From Rubrivirga litoralis (GTDB lineage Bacteria > Bacteroidota > Rhodothermia > Rhodothermales > Rubricoccaceae), in NCBI RefSeq assembly GCF_031846415.1, contig NZ_JAVRHT010000001.1, positions 1-64,000 on the forward strand: a stretch of 64,000 bases of DNA, given 5' to 3'. This document shows positions 1-8,782 of this stretch, one piece after another. Position 1 is the first letter of the stretch, and every line of letters begins with the position of its first letter. The translations under genes and the position numbers were made by a program. The notes under the pieces were generated by a model. The model was not told where the DNA came from. It saw only the letters and a list, made by a program, of their open reading frames with translations, and did not search any database.

Positions 1-17
1 GGTTCTGCGGCCCGGCG

Positions 18-425
18 TTACGGACTGGTGGCGGACCACAGTAGCCGGACGAGCGCGGAGTCTACGACGGGCACCCCGTTTACCTCCGCTCCGAAGCGGC
101 CGCCGACGCAGACGGTGTCGGTCTTGGCTCGGTCGTAGAAGTAGGCGACGAGCCGGGCGTCCATGACGTGAGCCGAGTCGGGGATCGGGGCTGCCTCCGA
201 CACCGCCAGCCGCAGTTCAGAGATTGCCGCTGGGTCCCAAACGTCGGCGGTGTCCGAGACGAACCCGAGCACGCCGCCGAACTCGTCGCACGCGACGGGG
301 AGGTTGACCGACGAGGACCGCTCCGCATAGTGCAGCGCTACGGCAGGCGGGGGTTCATGAGGCGGGACACCCTCTGAGGCGCAGGCTGCAAGCGCGAGAG
401 CGGCGGCTATTGGGAGGGACTTCAC
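18..425 (-). CDS. Small putative lipoprotein, function unknown
   Basis: The 135-residue product begins with a short hydrophobic signal and a lipobox-like LAAC at residues 12-15 (Cys15), so it is probably a lipid-anchored envelope protein. The rest has no motif I recognise. The chosen start is GTG at 425, which puts the signal peptide at the N terminus. It is followed upstream on the same strand by the large secreted gene ending at 556, with 130 bases between them, so the two are not obviously one operon. Function unknown; confidence rests on codon bias and the signal sequence. Confidence 0.7.
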   Translation of the reverse strand: MKSLPIAAALALAACASEGVPPHEPPPAVALHYAERSSSVNLPVACDEFGGVLGFVSDTADVWDPAAISELRLAVSEAAPIPDSAHVMDARLVAYFYDRAKTDTVCVGGRFGAEVNGVPVVDSALVRLLWSATSP

Positions 426-521
426 GTCGGGCAGAAGGGCCGTAGAACCAGAAGTTCAGCAGAGTCGTGATCCACCAGATCAGCAACCTGCTGACAAACA
501 TAGCGCCCCCCCAGACCACCA

Positions 522-547
522 CCCCGCCCGCGCTGCCGCGGGCGGGG
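522..547 (-). terminator. GC hairpin between lipoprotein and propeller gene
   Basis: An 11-base perfect stem (CCCCGCCCGCG / CGCGGGCGGGG) with a CTGC loop lies just downstream of the gene that ends at 556 on the minus strand. It is built from two opposed copies of the dispersed GGGCGGGG-type element. No U-run is present, so termination is an inference from the hairpin alone. Confidence 0.45.
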
Positions 548-555
548 CGGCCCGC

Positions 556-3003
556 CTACCGCCCCGCCCGGCGCTCCAGCTCCGCCCGCGCGCGGCGGAA
601 CCGCTCGCGGAGGCGCGGCGCGTCCTCGCCCGCGTAGGCCGTCTCGAACCGCGCTTCCGACACGTCGAGGACGCGGAGCAGGTCGTGCGCGGCCTCGCGC
701 ATGGCCGCGGGGTCGAGGTTGCCGCCGCCGCCGATCCACACCGGCGCCGTGTGCGCGAACGGGTACGCCGCCATCGACGGCCAGCCCTGCGGCTCGTCGC
801 TCACGGCGCGGACGGCGACCCACCCCGCCTGGGGCAGCGTCACCGTCCCCCGGATCTCGCGGCGGCCGGGCGCCGCCAGCCCCGGCACCGTCTGGACCAC
901 GCGGCCGTTGACGACCACCTCGACGCGGTCGACCGGGACGGCCGAGGCGAGGTCCGCCGCCCACCGGACCTCCCCGCCGCTCACCACCCCGCCCGGCGCG
1001 GCGCCGTCGACCTCCACGTCGAGGAGCGGGCCGGTCGTGACAACGCTCTGGCCCGACATGAGGCCGTCGAGGTAGGCGTCGAAGCTCGCGTCGGCGCCGG
1101 CGCGGACGTAGGCGCGCGTGGTGCCCGGCGCCATCGTCCGGTAGAAGTTGCTCATCACGTCGCTGCCCGCCGTCGGCACGACGGTCTGGCCCAGGTTGAG
1201 GAGCCGGTACCAGACCTCGGCCGTGCCCAGGTCGTCGGTCCACAGGCACACGACCTCGATGGCGTCGAGGTCGCCCAGCACGCCGTCGGCCACCAGTTCG
1301 ACCGGCACGGCGCCCTCGGCGCCGGGCTCGAACGGGTCGCGGACCGCGACGGGGTGGACGTAGGTGCCCATCCCGCCCTCGCTCCGGGCGTGGGCAATCG
1401 CCGTCGCGTTTTCGCGGTCGTCGTCGCCGAACACCTCGTAGCCCGGCCCCCAGATCCACGGGTCGAACAGCGTCTCGGTGCCGACGAGCGCGACGTGGCC
1501 GAAAAAGTGCGACCGGACTTCCTGCCCGAACGCGACGTACGGGAGCGCACGGGTCGAGCCGGCGCCCCAAAACTGGTCGTCCTCGTACCGCGTGTGGAGG
1601 TTGGCCACGAGCGGCGTCGCCACGTCGAGCGCCTCGCCGGCCAGGAGCGGCGCCAGGTCGTCCGGCGTCAGGGCGTACGGGCCGCCGTAGTTGAGGTGGA
1701 AGTGGTGGTCGCCCGAGAGCCAGCCGTCGGCGGCCGCGTCCCAGACCGGCTCCAGCGCGAGCGCGACCGTCTCCGCCCCGCCCGGCGCGACCGTCGCCGT
1801 TGCCGTCGCGGGCGGGGTGGCGAGCCCCTGCACCGCCACCACGCGGACCTCGCCGGCCGGCACCTCCAGCGTCACCTCGCCCGGTGAGTACTGGTAGACG
1901 ACGCCGTTTTGGCCGTCGAACCACGCCTGACGGTCGGCCACGAGCGGGTGGCCCGCGGCGTCGGTCACGGCGAACCGGGCGGGCGCGGGCGCGCCGCCCA
2001 CGGTCGTGCGGAGCGTGAGCGTGCCGGTCTCCGTGCCCCAGTCCCACGTACGCACGGGCACCTCCTCGGCCGCCCCGCCCTCGGCGGGCACGCGCATCAG
2101 GCGGAGGCGCTCGTCGGCGTCGGCCTGGGCGTAGTAGATCGCCGCGCCGTCCGGGCTCCACGCCGGCGCGAGCGGCGGGGCGTCGCCGGCGACGAGGCGG
2201 AGCGTCGGGCCGGGGCGGTCCACGTCGGCCAGGACCAGCTCCCAGCCGTCGTCGGTCGGGACGCTCAGCGCGACGGTCTGGCCGTCCGGCGCGAGGGCGG
2301 GGCGGGTCTGCGACAGGATGCGCCCGGCGTAGAGCACGCGCTCGTCGCCCGTCGCCAGGTCCCGGACGCGGACCTCCTCGGCCCCGCGCTTGGCGACGTA
2401 GACGACGCCCCGCCCGTCGGGGAGGACCGCCGGCGCGACGGCGAGGCCGGGCGCGTCGGTGACGACGGCGCGCTCGCCCGTGGCCAGGTCGATCCGGCGC
2501 AGGCCGACCCCGTTCTCGCCCGCCGCCGCGTAGACGAGCGCCGCCCCGTCCGGCGTCCACGCCGGGTCGAGCTCGAGGCCCGCCTCGGCGGCGACCACGC
2601 GCTCCGCCCCGCCCTCGACGTCGAGGACCACGATGGACGTCTCGCGGCCCGTGTCGCGGACGAACGCGAGGCGCCGGCCGTCGGGCGACCACGCCGGCCG
2701 GGCGTCGACCGCCCCGCCCGAGGTGAGGCGCCGGGCGACGCCGGTCTCCAAATCCAGCAGCCACAGCCACCCGCGCGAGGCGAGCGCGAGCGTGCGGCCG
2801 TCCGGCGACGGCGCCGGGTCGGTCACGCCGGCGCCCATCGTCGGCAGGTCGTAGCCCTCGAGGTAGACGTGGTGGCCGTAGCCCGGCACCTGGGGGTAGC
2901 GGTTCGTCCACTGCGCGAGCGCGGGCGGGGCGGCGAGCGCGGCGACGACGGCCAGGAGGAGGACCCGGAGCAGCAGGGCGCGGGCGGGCGGCGCAGTCAG
3001 CAT
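556..3003 (-). CDS. Secreted TolB-like beta-propeller protein with CehA/McbA-type PHP hydrolase domain
   Basis: The 815-residue product has a signal peptide (about residues 1-30, cleavage near ALA-Q). The first half carries repeated WD40-like PD40 motifs of the 'SPDG' type (for example APSPDGRTLAL, AWSPDGRRLAF, AWTPDGAALVY, ALAPDGQTVAL), which form a TolB-like beta-propeller. From about residue 430 the sequence WLSGDHHFHLNYGG matches the start of CehA/McbA family metallo-hydrolases of the PHP superfamily, with the HxH metal ligands visible. It is therefore probably a periplasmic or extracellular metal-dependent hydrolase with a propeller platform; the substrate is unknown. The start was chosen for the signal peptide. 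It stands alone and is divergent from the acyl-CoA ligase at 3190. Confidence 0.85.
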   Translation of the reverse strand: MLTAPPARALLLRVLLLAVVAALAAPPALAQWTNRYPQVPGYGHHVYLEGYDLPTMGAGVTDPAPSPDGRTLALASRGWLWLLDLETGVARRLTSGGAVDARPAWSPDGRRLAFVRDTGRETSIVVLDVEGGAERVVAAEAGLELDPAWTPDGAALVYAAAGENGVGLRRIDLATGERAVVTDAPGLAVAPAVLPDGRGVVYVAKRGAEEVRVRDLATGDERVLYAGRILSQTRPALAPDGQTVALSVPTDDGWELVLADVDRPGPTLRLVAGDAPPLAPAWSPDGAAIYYAQADADERLRLMRVPAEGGAAEEVPVRTWDWGTETGTLTLRTTVGGAPAPARFAVTDAAGHPLVADRQAWFDGQNGVVYQYSPGEVTLEVPAGEVRVVAVQGLATPPATATATVAPGGAETVALALEPVWDAAADGWLSGDHHFHLNYGGPYALTPDDLAPLLAGEALDVATPLVANLHTRYEDDQFWGAGSTRALPYVAFGQEVRSHFFGHVALVGTETLFDPWIWGPGYEVFGDDDRENATAIAHARSEGGMGTYVHPVAVRDPFEPGAEGAVPVELVADGVLGDLDAIEVVCLWTDDLGTAEVWYRLLNLGQTVVPTAGSDVMSNFYRTMAPGTTRAYVRAGADASFDAYLDGLMSGQSVVTTGPLLDVEVDGAAPGGVVSGGEVRWAADLASAVPVDRVEVVVNGRVVQTVPGLAAPGRREIRGTVTLPQAGWVAVRAVSDEPQGWPSMAAYPFAHTAPVWIGGGGNLDPAAMREAAHDLLRVLDVSEARFETAYAGEDAPRLRERFRRARAELERRAGR

Positions 3004-3189
3004 GGGCGGGGCGGGCGGATGGTCGGGCGGCCTCGAAGGGCCGGCCTAAAGGGCGAGGGCCGGTCAACATAGGCCGCGCGGGACCGCCCCGCCCCGCGCG
3101 AGGCGAGGTCCTACCGGAGAACAGGGCGGAGCCGGACCGCCGCCGCCCCGCCCGCGTTCACCCGGCCTCCACGCCCCGCCCCACGCCTC

Positions 3190-4758
3190 ATGGTCCACGG
3201 CCCCGACATCCTCGTCCCCGACGCCCCGCTCCCGCAGTTCGTGCTGAAGGAGGCGTACGCGCTCGGCGACAAGCCGGCCCTCATCGACGGGCCGACCGGC
3301 CGCGTGCTCACCTACGCCCAGCTCGCCGGCGGCGTCGAGCGCGTGGCGGCGGCGCTGGCCGCGCGCGGGTTCGGGGTCGGCGACGTGTTCGGGATCCTCA
3401 GCCCGAACCTCCCCGAGTTCCCCATCGCCTTCCACGGCGCGATCCGCGCGGGCGGGGTGGCGACGACGATGAACCCGCTGTCGTCGGCCAGCGAGCTGGC
3501 GCACCAGCTGGAGGACTCCGGCGCGCGCTACCTGCTCACGGTCCCGCCGTTCCTGGAGACGGCGCGCGAGGCCGCCGACGCGGCCGGCGTCGAGGAGGTG
3601 TTCGTGTTCGGCGAGGGCGAGGGCGCCACGCCGTTCGCGTCGCTCTTGCAAGAGACCGACGGGAGCACAAAACCGCCCGAGCTCCACGGGTTCGACCCGT
3701 CGACGGCGCTCGCCGCGCTCCCCTACTCGTCCGGCACGACGGGCCTGCCGAAGGGCGTCATGCTCACGCACCGGAACCTGGTCGCGAACGTGGTCCAGTT
3801 CGAGGCCGTCGACGACGGGACCCCGGACGACGTGCTGATCGCCATCCTGCCGTTTTTCCACATCTACGGCATGACGCTGCTCGTCAACTCCGCCATGCGC
3901 GCGGGCCAGACGGTCGTAACGATGCCGCGGTTCGACCTGGAGCAGTTCCTCCAGCTCATGCAGGACCACCGCGTGACCAAGGCGTTCCTCGTCCCGCCCA
4001 TCCTGGTCGGCCTCGCCAAGCACCCGCTCGTCGACCAGTACGACCTGAGCGCGCTCGTGCGCATCGTGAGCGGGGCGGCCCCGCTGGGCACCGAGGTCGC
4101 GGCGGCCGTGGCCGACCGGCTGGGGTGCGAGGTCAAGCAGGGGTTCGGGATGACCGAGGCCAGCCCCGTCACGCACTTCGTGCCGGCGAGCCGGACGCCG
4201 TGGACCAAGTATGGCTCGGTCGGCCCGGTCGTCCCCGGCGTCGACGCGAAGCTGGCCGACGTGGACACGGGCGAGGAGGTCCCGGACGGCGAGCGCGGCG
4301 AGCTCCTCGTTCGCGGCCCGAACGTGATGAAGGGCTACCTGGGCAACGACGAGGCCACGGCCCGCACGCTCGACGCCGACGGCTGGCTCCACACGGGCGA
4401 CGTGGCGGTCGTCGACGAGGACGGCGACTTCTTTATCGTCGACCGCGTCAAGGAGCTCATCAAGTACAAGGGCTACCAGGTGCCGCCGGCCGAGCTCGAG
4501 GCGCTCCTCCTGGGCCACGACGCGATCGGGGACGCCGCCGTGATCCCGGTGCTGGACGAGGAGGCCGGCGAGATCCCCAAAGCCTACGTCGTCCTCAAGC
4601 CCGACCACGACCTGAGCGCCGACGACGTAATGGCCTACGTGGCCGAGCGCGTGGCGCCGTACAAGAAGGTCCGCGAGGTCGCCTTCGTGGACGAGATCCC
4701 GAAGTCGTCGTCGGGCAAGATCCTCCGCCGCGTGCTCGTCGAGCAGGACCGGGCGTGA
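3190..4758 (+). CDS. AMP-dependent acyl-CoA ligase (4-coumarate:CoA ligase-like)
   Basis: This 522-residue member of the adenylate-forming superfamily activates a carboxylic acid as acyl-AMP and transfers it to CoA. The P-loop-like A3 motif PYSSGTTGLPKG lies at residues 178-189, the A5 motif GFGMTEASP begins near residue 318, the hinge region (GWLHTGDVA) near residue 398 and the catalytic lysine motif PKSSSGKILRR near residue 504. Length and motif order fit 4-coumarate/long-chain acyl-CoA ligases. There is no Shine-Dalgarno sequence before the ATG. The substrate cannot be told from sequence; a fatty or aromatic acid is likely. Confidence 0.92.
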   Translation: MVHGPDILVPDAPLPQFVLKEAYALGDKPALIDGPTGRVLTYAQLAGGVERVAAALAARGFGVGDVFGILSPNLPEFPIAFHGAIRAGGVATTMNPLSSASELAHQLEDSGARYLLTVPPFLETAREAADAAGVEEVFVFGEGEGATPFASLLQETDGSTKPPELHGFDPSTALAALPYSSGTTGLPKGVMLTHRNLVANVVQFEAVDDGTPDDVLIAILPFFHIYGMTLLVNSAMRAGQTVVTMPRFDLEQFLQLMQDHRVTKAFLVPPILVGLAKHPLVDQYDLSALVRIVSGAAPLGTEVAAAVADRLGCEVKQGFGMTEASPVTHFVPASRTPWTKYGSVGPVVPGVDAKLADVDTGEEVPDGERGELLVRGPNVMKGYLGNDEATARTLDADGWLHTGDVAVVDEDGDFFIVDRVKELIKYKGYQVPPAELEALLLGHDAIGDAAVIPVLDEEAGEIPKAYVVLKPDHDLSADDVMAYVAERVAPYKKVREVAFVDEIPKSSSGKILRRVLVEQDRA

Positions 4759-4850
4759 GGAGCGCGACGCGTGCCGCCCCGCCCCCGCGCTCCGGGCGGG
4801 GCGGGGTGGGCGCCTCCGCCCGCCGCTGGGGCGGGGCGGTGCCCGTCCAC

Positions 4851-5486
4851 GTGTCCTCCACGGCTCGCCTCCTCGCCGGCTTGGTGGCATTCGCCGCGTG
4901 CGCTGCCCCGCCCGACGCCACCCCGCCCGCTCCCCCCGCGCCCACCGAGGGCGGGGCGGCGGCCGACACCGCCCCGCCCGCCATGCCCGACTCGACGCGC
5001 CCCCTCTTCTCCTTCGACGCCGACGCCGATCCCTGGACGGTCCAGAACGACGGCGTGATGGGCGGCGACTCACGGGGCTCCGTCTCCATCGAAGGCGGCG
5101 CGCTCGTGTTCACGGGCGACGTCGTGACCGAAGGCGGCGGGTTCACGTCGGTCCTCAAGGACAAGACCGTAGACCTCTCCGACGCCGCCGGCCTCGCGCT
5201 CCGCGTCCGCGGCGGTGGGCGGACGTTCGAGGTCGAGGTCGACGACGGCACGCGCGACGGCCGCGGCCGCCAGGTCTCGCGCCGTGCCCCGTTCGAGACG
5301 ACAGACAAATGGCGGACGGTCCGCGTGCCGTGGGGCGCGTTCGAGTCCAGCGTGTTCGGCGAGCCCGTCGACGCCGCCCCGCTCGACCCGGCAGCGGTCC
5401 AGGCGTTCGGGCTCTACATCATCGACGGACAGGACGGCCCGTTCCGCCTGGAGGTCGACTGGATCGGGGCGTACGGGGAGAGATAG
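4851..5486 (+). CDS. CIA30-domain lipoprotein (NADH:ubiquinone oxidoreductase intermediate-associated protein 30 family)
   Basis: From GTG 4851 the product (about 211 residues) starts with a hydrophobic signal and lipobox FAAC, then a Pro/Ala-rich linker, then a beta-rich domain opening LFSFDADADPWTVQNDGVMGG and ending LEVDWIGAYGE. That pattern is typical of CIA30 (complex I intermediate-associated) galactose-binding-like domains. Bacterial members have no proven role in complex I assembly. GTG 4839 is an alternative start. The signal region is rich in Ala/Pro/Gly encoded by copies of the dispersed GGGCGGGGCGG element. Confidence 0.75.
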   Translation: MSSTARLLAGLVAFAACAAPPDATPPAPPAPTEGGAAADTAPPAMPDSTRPLFSFDADADPWTVQNDGVMGGDSRGSVSIEGGALVFTGDVVTEGGGFTSVLKDKTVDLSDAAGLALRVRGGGRTFEVEVDDGTRDGRGRQVSRRAPFETTDKWRTVRVPWGAFESSVFGEPVDAAPLDPAAVQAFGLYIIDGQDGPFRLEVDWIGAYGER

Positions 5487-5640
5487 AGGGACGAGATGGA
5501 TGAGCAGAAAACGCGCCGCCCCGCCCGGCGTGCTCGAACGCCCCGCCCCTGTCGGCGGGCGGGGCGGCCGGCTCTGCTGAGAGGCGAGGGCGGGGTGGCT
5601 CTCCCCCATCCCTCTCCCATCCCTCCGTCCCGCATCCCTC
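5484..5640. repeat. Spacer with opposed simple-repeat arms
   Basis: The gap between the CIA30 gene and cysK starts with a purine-rich arm (AGAGATAGAGGGACGAGATG) and ends with a pyrimidine-rich arm built of CATCCCTC/CCTCCGTCCC units near 5606-5640. The arms are roughly complementary and enclose several GGGCGGGGCGG copies. Both genes point into this gap, so it may fold as a convergent terminator. Confidence 0.4.
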
Positions 5641-5643
5641 CCG

Positions 5644-6588
5644 CTACGGCAGCGCGTGCTCGCGGGGCTCGGGGAGCTCGAAGAGGCCCTCGACCGAGAG
5701 GTACCGCTCGCCCGTGTCGTAGCCGTACGTGAGGACGCGGGCGCCCGGCGCGAGGTCGGGGAGCGTCTTGGCGACGGCGGCCAGCGAGGCGCCCGACGAG
5801 ATGCCGACGAGCAGGCCCTCCTCGCGGGCCGCCCGCCGCGCGTACGCCGTGGCCTCCTCGCCCGTCACGCGGACGGTGCCGTCGATCAAGTCCGTGTCCA
5901 GGTTGCCCGGGATGAACCCGGCGCCGACCCCCTGGATCGGGTGCGGGCCGGGCTCGCCGCCCGAGATCACTGGCGAGGCGTCGGGCTCGACGGCGAACAC
6001 CTTCAGGCCAGACATCTTCGGCTTGAGCACGCGGGCGAGGCCCGTGATGTGGCCGCCCGTGCCGACGCCGGTGACGAGCGCGTCGAGGCCGTCGGGGAAG
6101 TCGTCGAGCACCTCCTGCGCGCTCGTCCGCTCGTGGACCTCGGGGTTGGCCGGGTTCTCGAACTGCTGCGGCATCCACGCCCCGTCGGTCTCGGCGACGA
6201 TCTCGCCGGCGCGGTCGATGGCGCCTTTCATGCCGCCCGGGCCGGGCGTGAGCACGAACTCGGCGCCGTAGGCGGCCATCAGCTTCCGGCGCTCGACCGA
6301 CATCGTCTCGGGCATGACGAGGACCACGCGGTAGCCCTTGGCCGCGCCCACCATCGCCAGCCCGACGCCCGTGTTGCCGGACGTGGGCTCGACGATCGTG
6401 CTGCCCGGCGCGAGCGCGCCGGACGCCTCGGCGGCCTCGACCATCGAGAGAGCGATGCGGTCCTTGATGGAGCCGCCGGGGTTCTGGCGCTCCAGCTTGA
6501 TCCAGACGTTGGCGTCCGGCCCGAACAGCCGGTTGATCTTGACGTGCGGCGTGCGGCCGATGGCCTGGAGAATGGAGTCGTAGGGCAT
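5644..6588 (-). CDS. cysK: Cysteine synthase (O-acetylserine sulfhydrylase)
   Basis: This 314-residue PLP-dependent enzyme makes L-cysteine from O-acetylserine and sulfide. The Schiff-base lysine is K42 in PGGSIKDR, the substrate loop TSGNTG spans residues 69-74, the phosphate-binding glycine loop is TGVGTGGHITG and the SSGAS motif is near residue 265. I chose ATG 6588, where the family N terminus MPYDSILQAIGRTP begins; the frame stays open upstream but that part is not homologous. It follows the serine acetyltransferase gene on the same strand after 83 bases, so the pair covers both steps from serine to cysteine. CysK versus CysM cannot be settled by eye. Confidence 0.95.
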   Translation of the reverse strand: MPYDSILQAIGRTPHVKINRLFGPDANVWIKLERQNPGGSIKDRIALSMVEAAEASGALAPGSTIVEPTSGNTGVGLAMVGAAKGYRVVLVMPETMSVERRKLMAAYGAEFVLTPGPGGMKGAIDRAGEIVAETDGAWMPQQFENPANPEVHERTSAQEVLDDFPDGLDALVTGVGTGGHITGLARVLKPKMSGLKVFAVEPDASPVISGGEPGPHPIQGVGAGFIPGNLDTDLIDGTVRVTGEEATAYARRAAREEGLLVGISSGASLAAVAKTLPDLAPGARVLTYGYDTGERYLSVEGLFELPEPREHALP

Positions 6589-6597
6589 GGGGAGGAG

Positions 6598-6628
6598 GGT
6601 ACGGAGTACGAGGTATAGGGTACGTGGG
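6598..6628. repeat. GTAC-type short repeat in the cysE-cysK spacer
   Basis: The sequence GGTACGGAGTACGAGG followed by TATAGGGTACG is a degenerate array of GTACNNG units. Related arrays occur near 17727, 17919, 23166, 29848 and 46955, always between genes. Confidence 0.5.
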
Positions 6629-6671
6629 GCGGGGCGGCCGTCGGTGTCAAGGACCTCGTGCCCCGTGCCCC

Positions 6672-7511
6672 CTAGATGTGGTACTCGATGAGCGGCTCGG
6701 TGTGGCCGTCGCGCGTCTTGAGTTGGGCCACGTGCGTGACGACCGACCCCGGCGGGACCGACCGCGTCAGCCACACGTTGCCGCCGACGACGCTGCCGGC
6801 CCCGACGACGGTGTCGCCGCCGAGAACGGTCGCGTTCGCGTAGAGGACGACGCCGTCCTCGATCGTCGGGTGCCGCTTGACGCGCGCGAGCCCCTTGTCC
6901 ACGCTGAGCGCGCCGAGCGTGACGCCCTGGAACACGCGGACGTCGTCGCCGACAACGGCCGTCTCGCCGACGACGACGCCGGTCCCGTGGTCGATGGTGA
7001 ACCGCCGCCCGATCCGCGCGCCGGGGTGGACGTCCACACCCGTCTCGCGGTGGGCGACTTCGGTGAGCAGGCGCGGCACGAGCGGGACGCGTTCGCGGTA
7101 GAGCGTGTGGGCGAGCCGGTAGGCGGCCGTCGCGTAGAAGCCGGGGTACGCCAGCACGACCTCATCGACGCTCGCGGCGGCGGGGTCGCCGGCCCACGTC
7201 GCCTCGACGTCGTCGAGGAGCACGGCGTGGAGGGCGGGGAGGGCGCCGAGCGTGGCCTCGGCGAGCCGCCCCGCCCGGTCGGGCACGACGGGCGCGAGCA
7301 GGGCGCGGACGAGCCGCTCGAACCGCTCGGCCTCGGCGCGGACCGCCCCGCCCCCGGCCCCGCCGCAGAAGGCCGGGAACAGGAGCGCGAGCGCGGCGCC
7401 GACGACGGCCTCGGCCCCGGCCATCGACGGCGCGCGCGGCCCGTAGGCGGCGCGGGCGGCCTCGGCCGCGTCGAGGAAGGCGTCGAGGCGGGTGCGTACG
7501 TCCGTCGGCAT
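6672..7511 (-). CDS. cysE: Serine O-acetyltransferase
   Basis: The 279-residue protein transfers acetyl from acetyl-CoA to serine, the step before cysteine synthase. A helical N-terminal half (residues 1-150) leads into a left-handed beta-helix of hexapeptide repeats from about residue 158 (TGVDVHPGARIGRRFTID). The catalytic-region histidines are H154 and H175 (DHGTG), and GNVWL near 244 is the usual CoA-site turn. The length and the long N-terminal domain resemble the EpsC-type acetyltransferases of Bacteroidota. It precedes cysK on the same strand. ATG 7511 fits the family N terminus. Confidence 0.93.
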   Translation of the reverse strand: MPTDVRTRLDAFLDAAEAARAAYGPRAPSMAGAEAVVGAALALLFPAFCGGAGGGAVRAEAERFERLVRALLAPVVPDRAGRLAEATLGALPALHAVLLDDVEATWAGDPAAASVDEVVLAYPGFYATAAYRLAHTLYRERVPLVPRLLTEVAHRETGVDVHPGARIGRRFTIDHGTGVVVGETAVVGDDVRVFQGVTLGALSVDKGLARVKRHPTIEDGVVLYANATVLGGDTVVGAGSVVGGNVWLTRSVPPGSVVTHVAQLKTRDGHTEPLIEYHI

Positions 7512-7825
7512 GGGAGGAGCGGGGCGGGGCGGTCCAGAATCCCTGTTGCATCAAAAGGTTCTGCCGCCCCGCCCCGAAGCGCTTCCACGCCCGGGCGTCC
7601 CCGACGCCCCCCCGCGTACGCCAGGCATGGAGCCCGCCCCGCGCGTCCGCATCGGCCAGAGGGGGCGGACCCCGACCGCGCGCTCGCGTTCTGGCACGGC
7701 GCGAGTGAGGCGCTGTACCTCCGCGCCCCGAACGCAACTCCGTCTGGGGCGCCGTAGGGGGGCCAAACGACGTGACCGCCCCGCCCCGCCCTTCCCTTGG
7801 TGTGGGCGGGGCGGTAGCCTCCGGG
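7512..7825. other. Gene-free divergent spacer cysE / HEAIH protein
   Basis: These 314 bases separate two divergent genes. They contain several GGGCGGGGCGG/CCGCCCCGCCC copies and a small less GC-rich patch at about 7541-7562 (AATCCCTGTTGCATCAAAAG), where promoter elements for cysE could lie. I see no convincing small gene. Confidence 0.5.
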
Positions 7826-8761
7826 ATGCGGACGCTCGCGGCCCTCCTGATCGTTCTCGCCGCGGCGCCCGCGACCGCGCAGCCGCGCCCCGGCCGGGGC
7901 GGGGTGGACGAGCCGACGTTCCCGGAGCGCGAGCGGATCGCGCTCGCCAACGTGGGCCTCACGTCGCTGTTCACGGTCGCGCGCGGCGTGGTCGAGGGCC
8001 GCGTCCGGTCCGTCGGCGACGCGGCCGAGGCGGCGGCATGGGGCGCCGTCGCGGGCGCCGGGTTCTACGCGGCCAAGGACCAGGTTGGGCGCGGGCGGGG
8101 CGCGCTGGGGTTGGGCCTCGCCTTCGCGTCGGCGTCGCGGGCCGAGAACGCGGCGACGGGCGGCGGCCCGCTGGGGCACGTCCGCGTCGGGTTCGGCCCG
8201 CTCGACGTGAGGCTGCGGACGCCGCTCGCCACGCGGCCCGGCCCGGCCGTGGGCGTCGAGGTGGACCCGCTGGCGGCGGTCGCGCTCGTGGCCGTCCCGC
8301 TCTCGGGCGGCCGGCCCGTCGTGCGGGGCGGGGTGCTCATGTACGTCCACCCCGCCCTCAACCCGGAAGAGATCGGCGTGCAGTATGCGTCGGGCCGGGC
8401 GGTCGGCCGCGTCGTTCTGGTCCAGGAAGAGCCCGACGACGACACCATCCGGCACGAGGCGATCCATTTTCTGCAGATGGTGCAGGCCAGCGCCGTCACG
8501 CCGCGCGGGACGCTCGGGAGCGTCTGGCAAGGCGGCCGCCGCACCACGCGGGGCGGGGCGGTGCAGTGGGACGTGCGGACGGACTGGCTCGCGGCGGCGC
8601 TGGGCGGCCTCGACAAGCTCCTCGCGGACGGCTCCAAGGACGGGTGGGCGGAAGCAGAGGCGTACGAGCTTCAAAACCCGCCCACCCCGCCCTATGACGG
8701 CGGCTTCTTCCCCATGCCCTGCCCGCCGGACCTCCCGCCCGGCACGTTCTGCCCGTTCTGA
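7826..8761 (+). CDS. Secreted protein of unknown function with HEAIH metal-binding-like motif
   Basis: From ATG 7826 the 311-residue product has a clear signal peptide (MRTLAALLIVLAAAPATAQ). The middle is Gly/Ala-rich and the C-terminal part carries RHEAIHFLQ, with His210-Glu211-x-x-His214 matching the HExxH signature of zinc metallopeptidases. The C terminus has a Cys/Pro-rich tail (MPCPPDLPPGTFCPF). I do not recognise the family. A peptidase role is only suggested by the motif, because no third ligand is obvious. An upstream in-frame ATG at 7772 would add 18 residues coded by the dispersed element and is less likely. Confidence 0.75.
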   Translation: MRTLAALLIVLAAAPATAQPRPGRGGVDEPTFPERERIALANVGLTSLFTVARGVVEGRVRSVGDAAEAAAWGAVAGAGFYAAKDQVGRGRGALGLGLAFASASRAENAATGGGPLGHVRVGFGPLDVRLRTPLATRPGPAVGVEVDPLAAVALVAVPLSGGRPVVRGGVLMYVHPALNPEEIGVQYASGRAVGRVVLVQEEPDDDTIRHEAIHFLQMVQASAVTPRGTLGSVWQGGRRTTRGGAVQWDVRTDWLAAALGGLDKLLADGSKDGWAEAEAYELQNPPTPPYDGGFFPMPCPPDLPPGTFCPF

Positions 8762-8782
8762 CGGCCGCCGCGGGCGGGGCGG

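Noticed and set aside
3064..5073. Long minus-strand frame over the acyl-CoA ligase
   Set aside because: Arg/Pro-rich antisense frame of a clear AMP-ligase gene.
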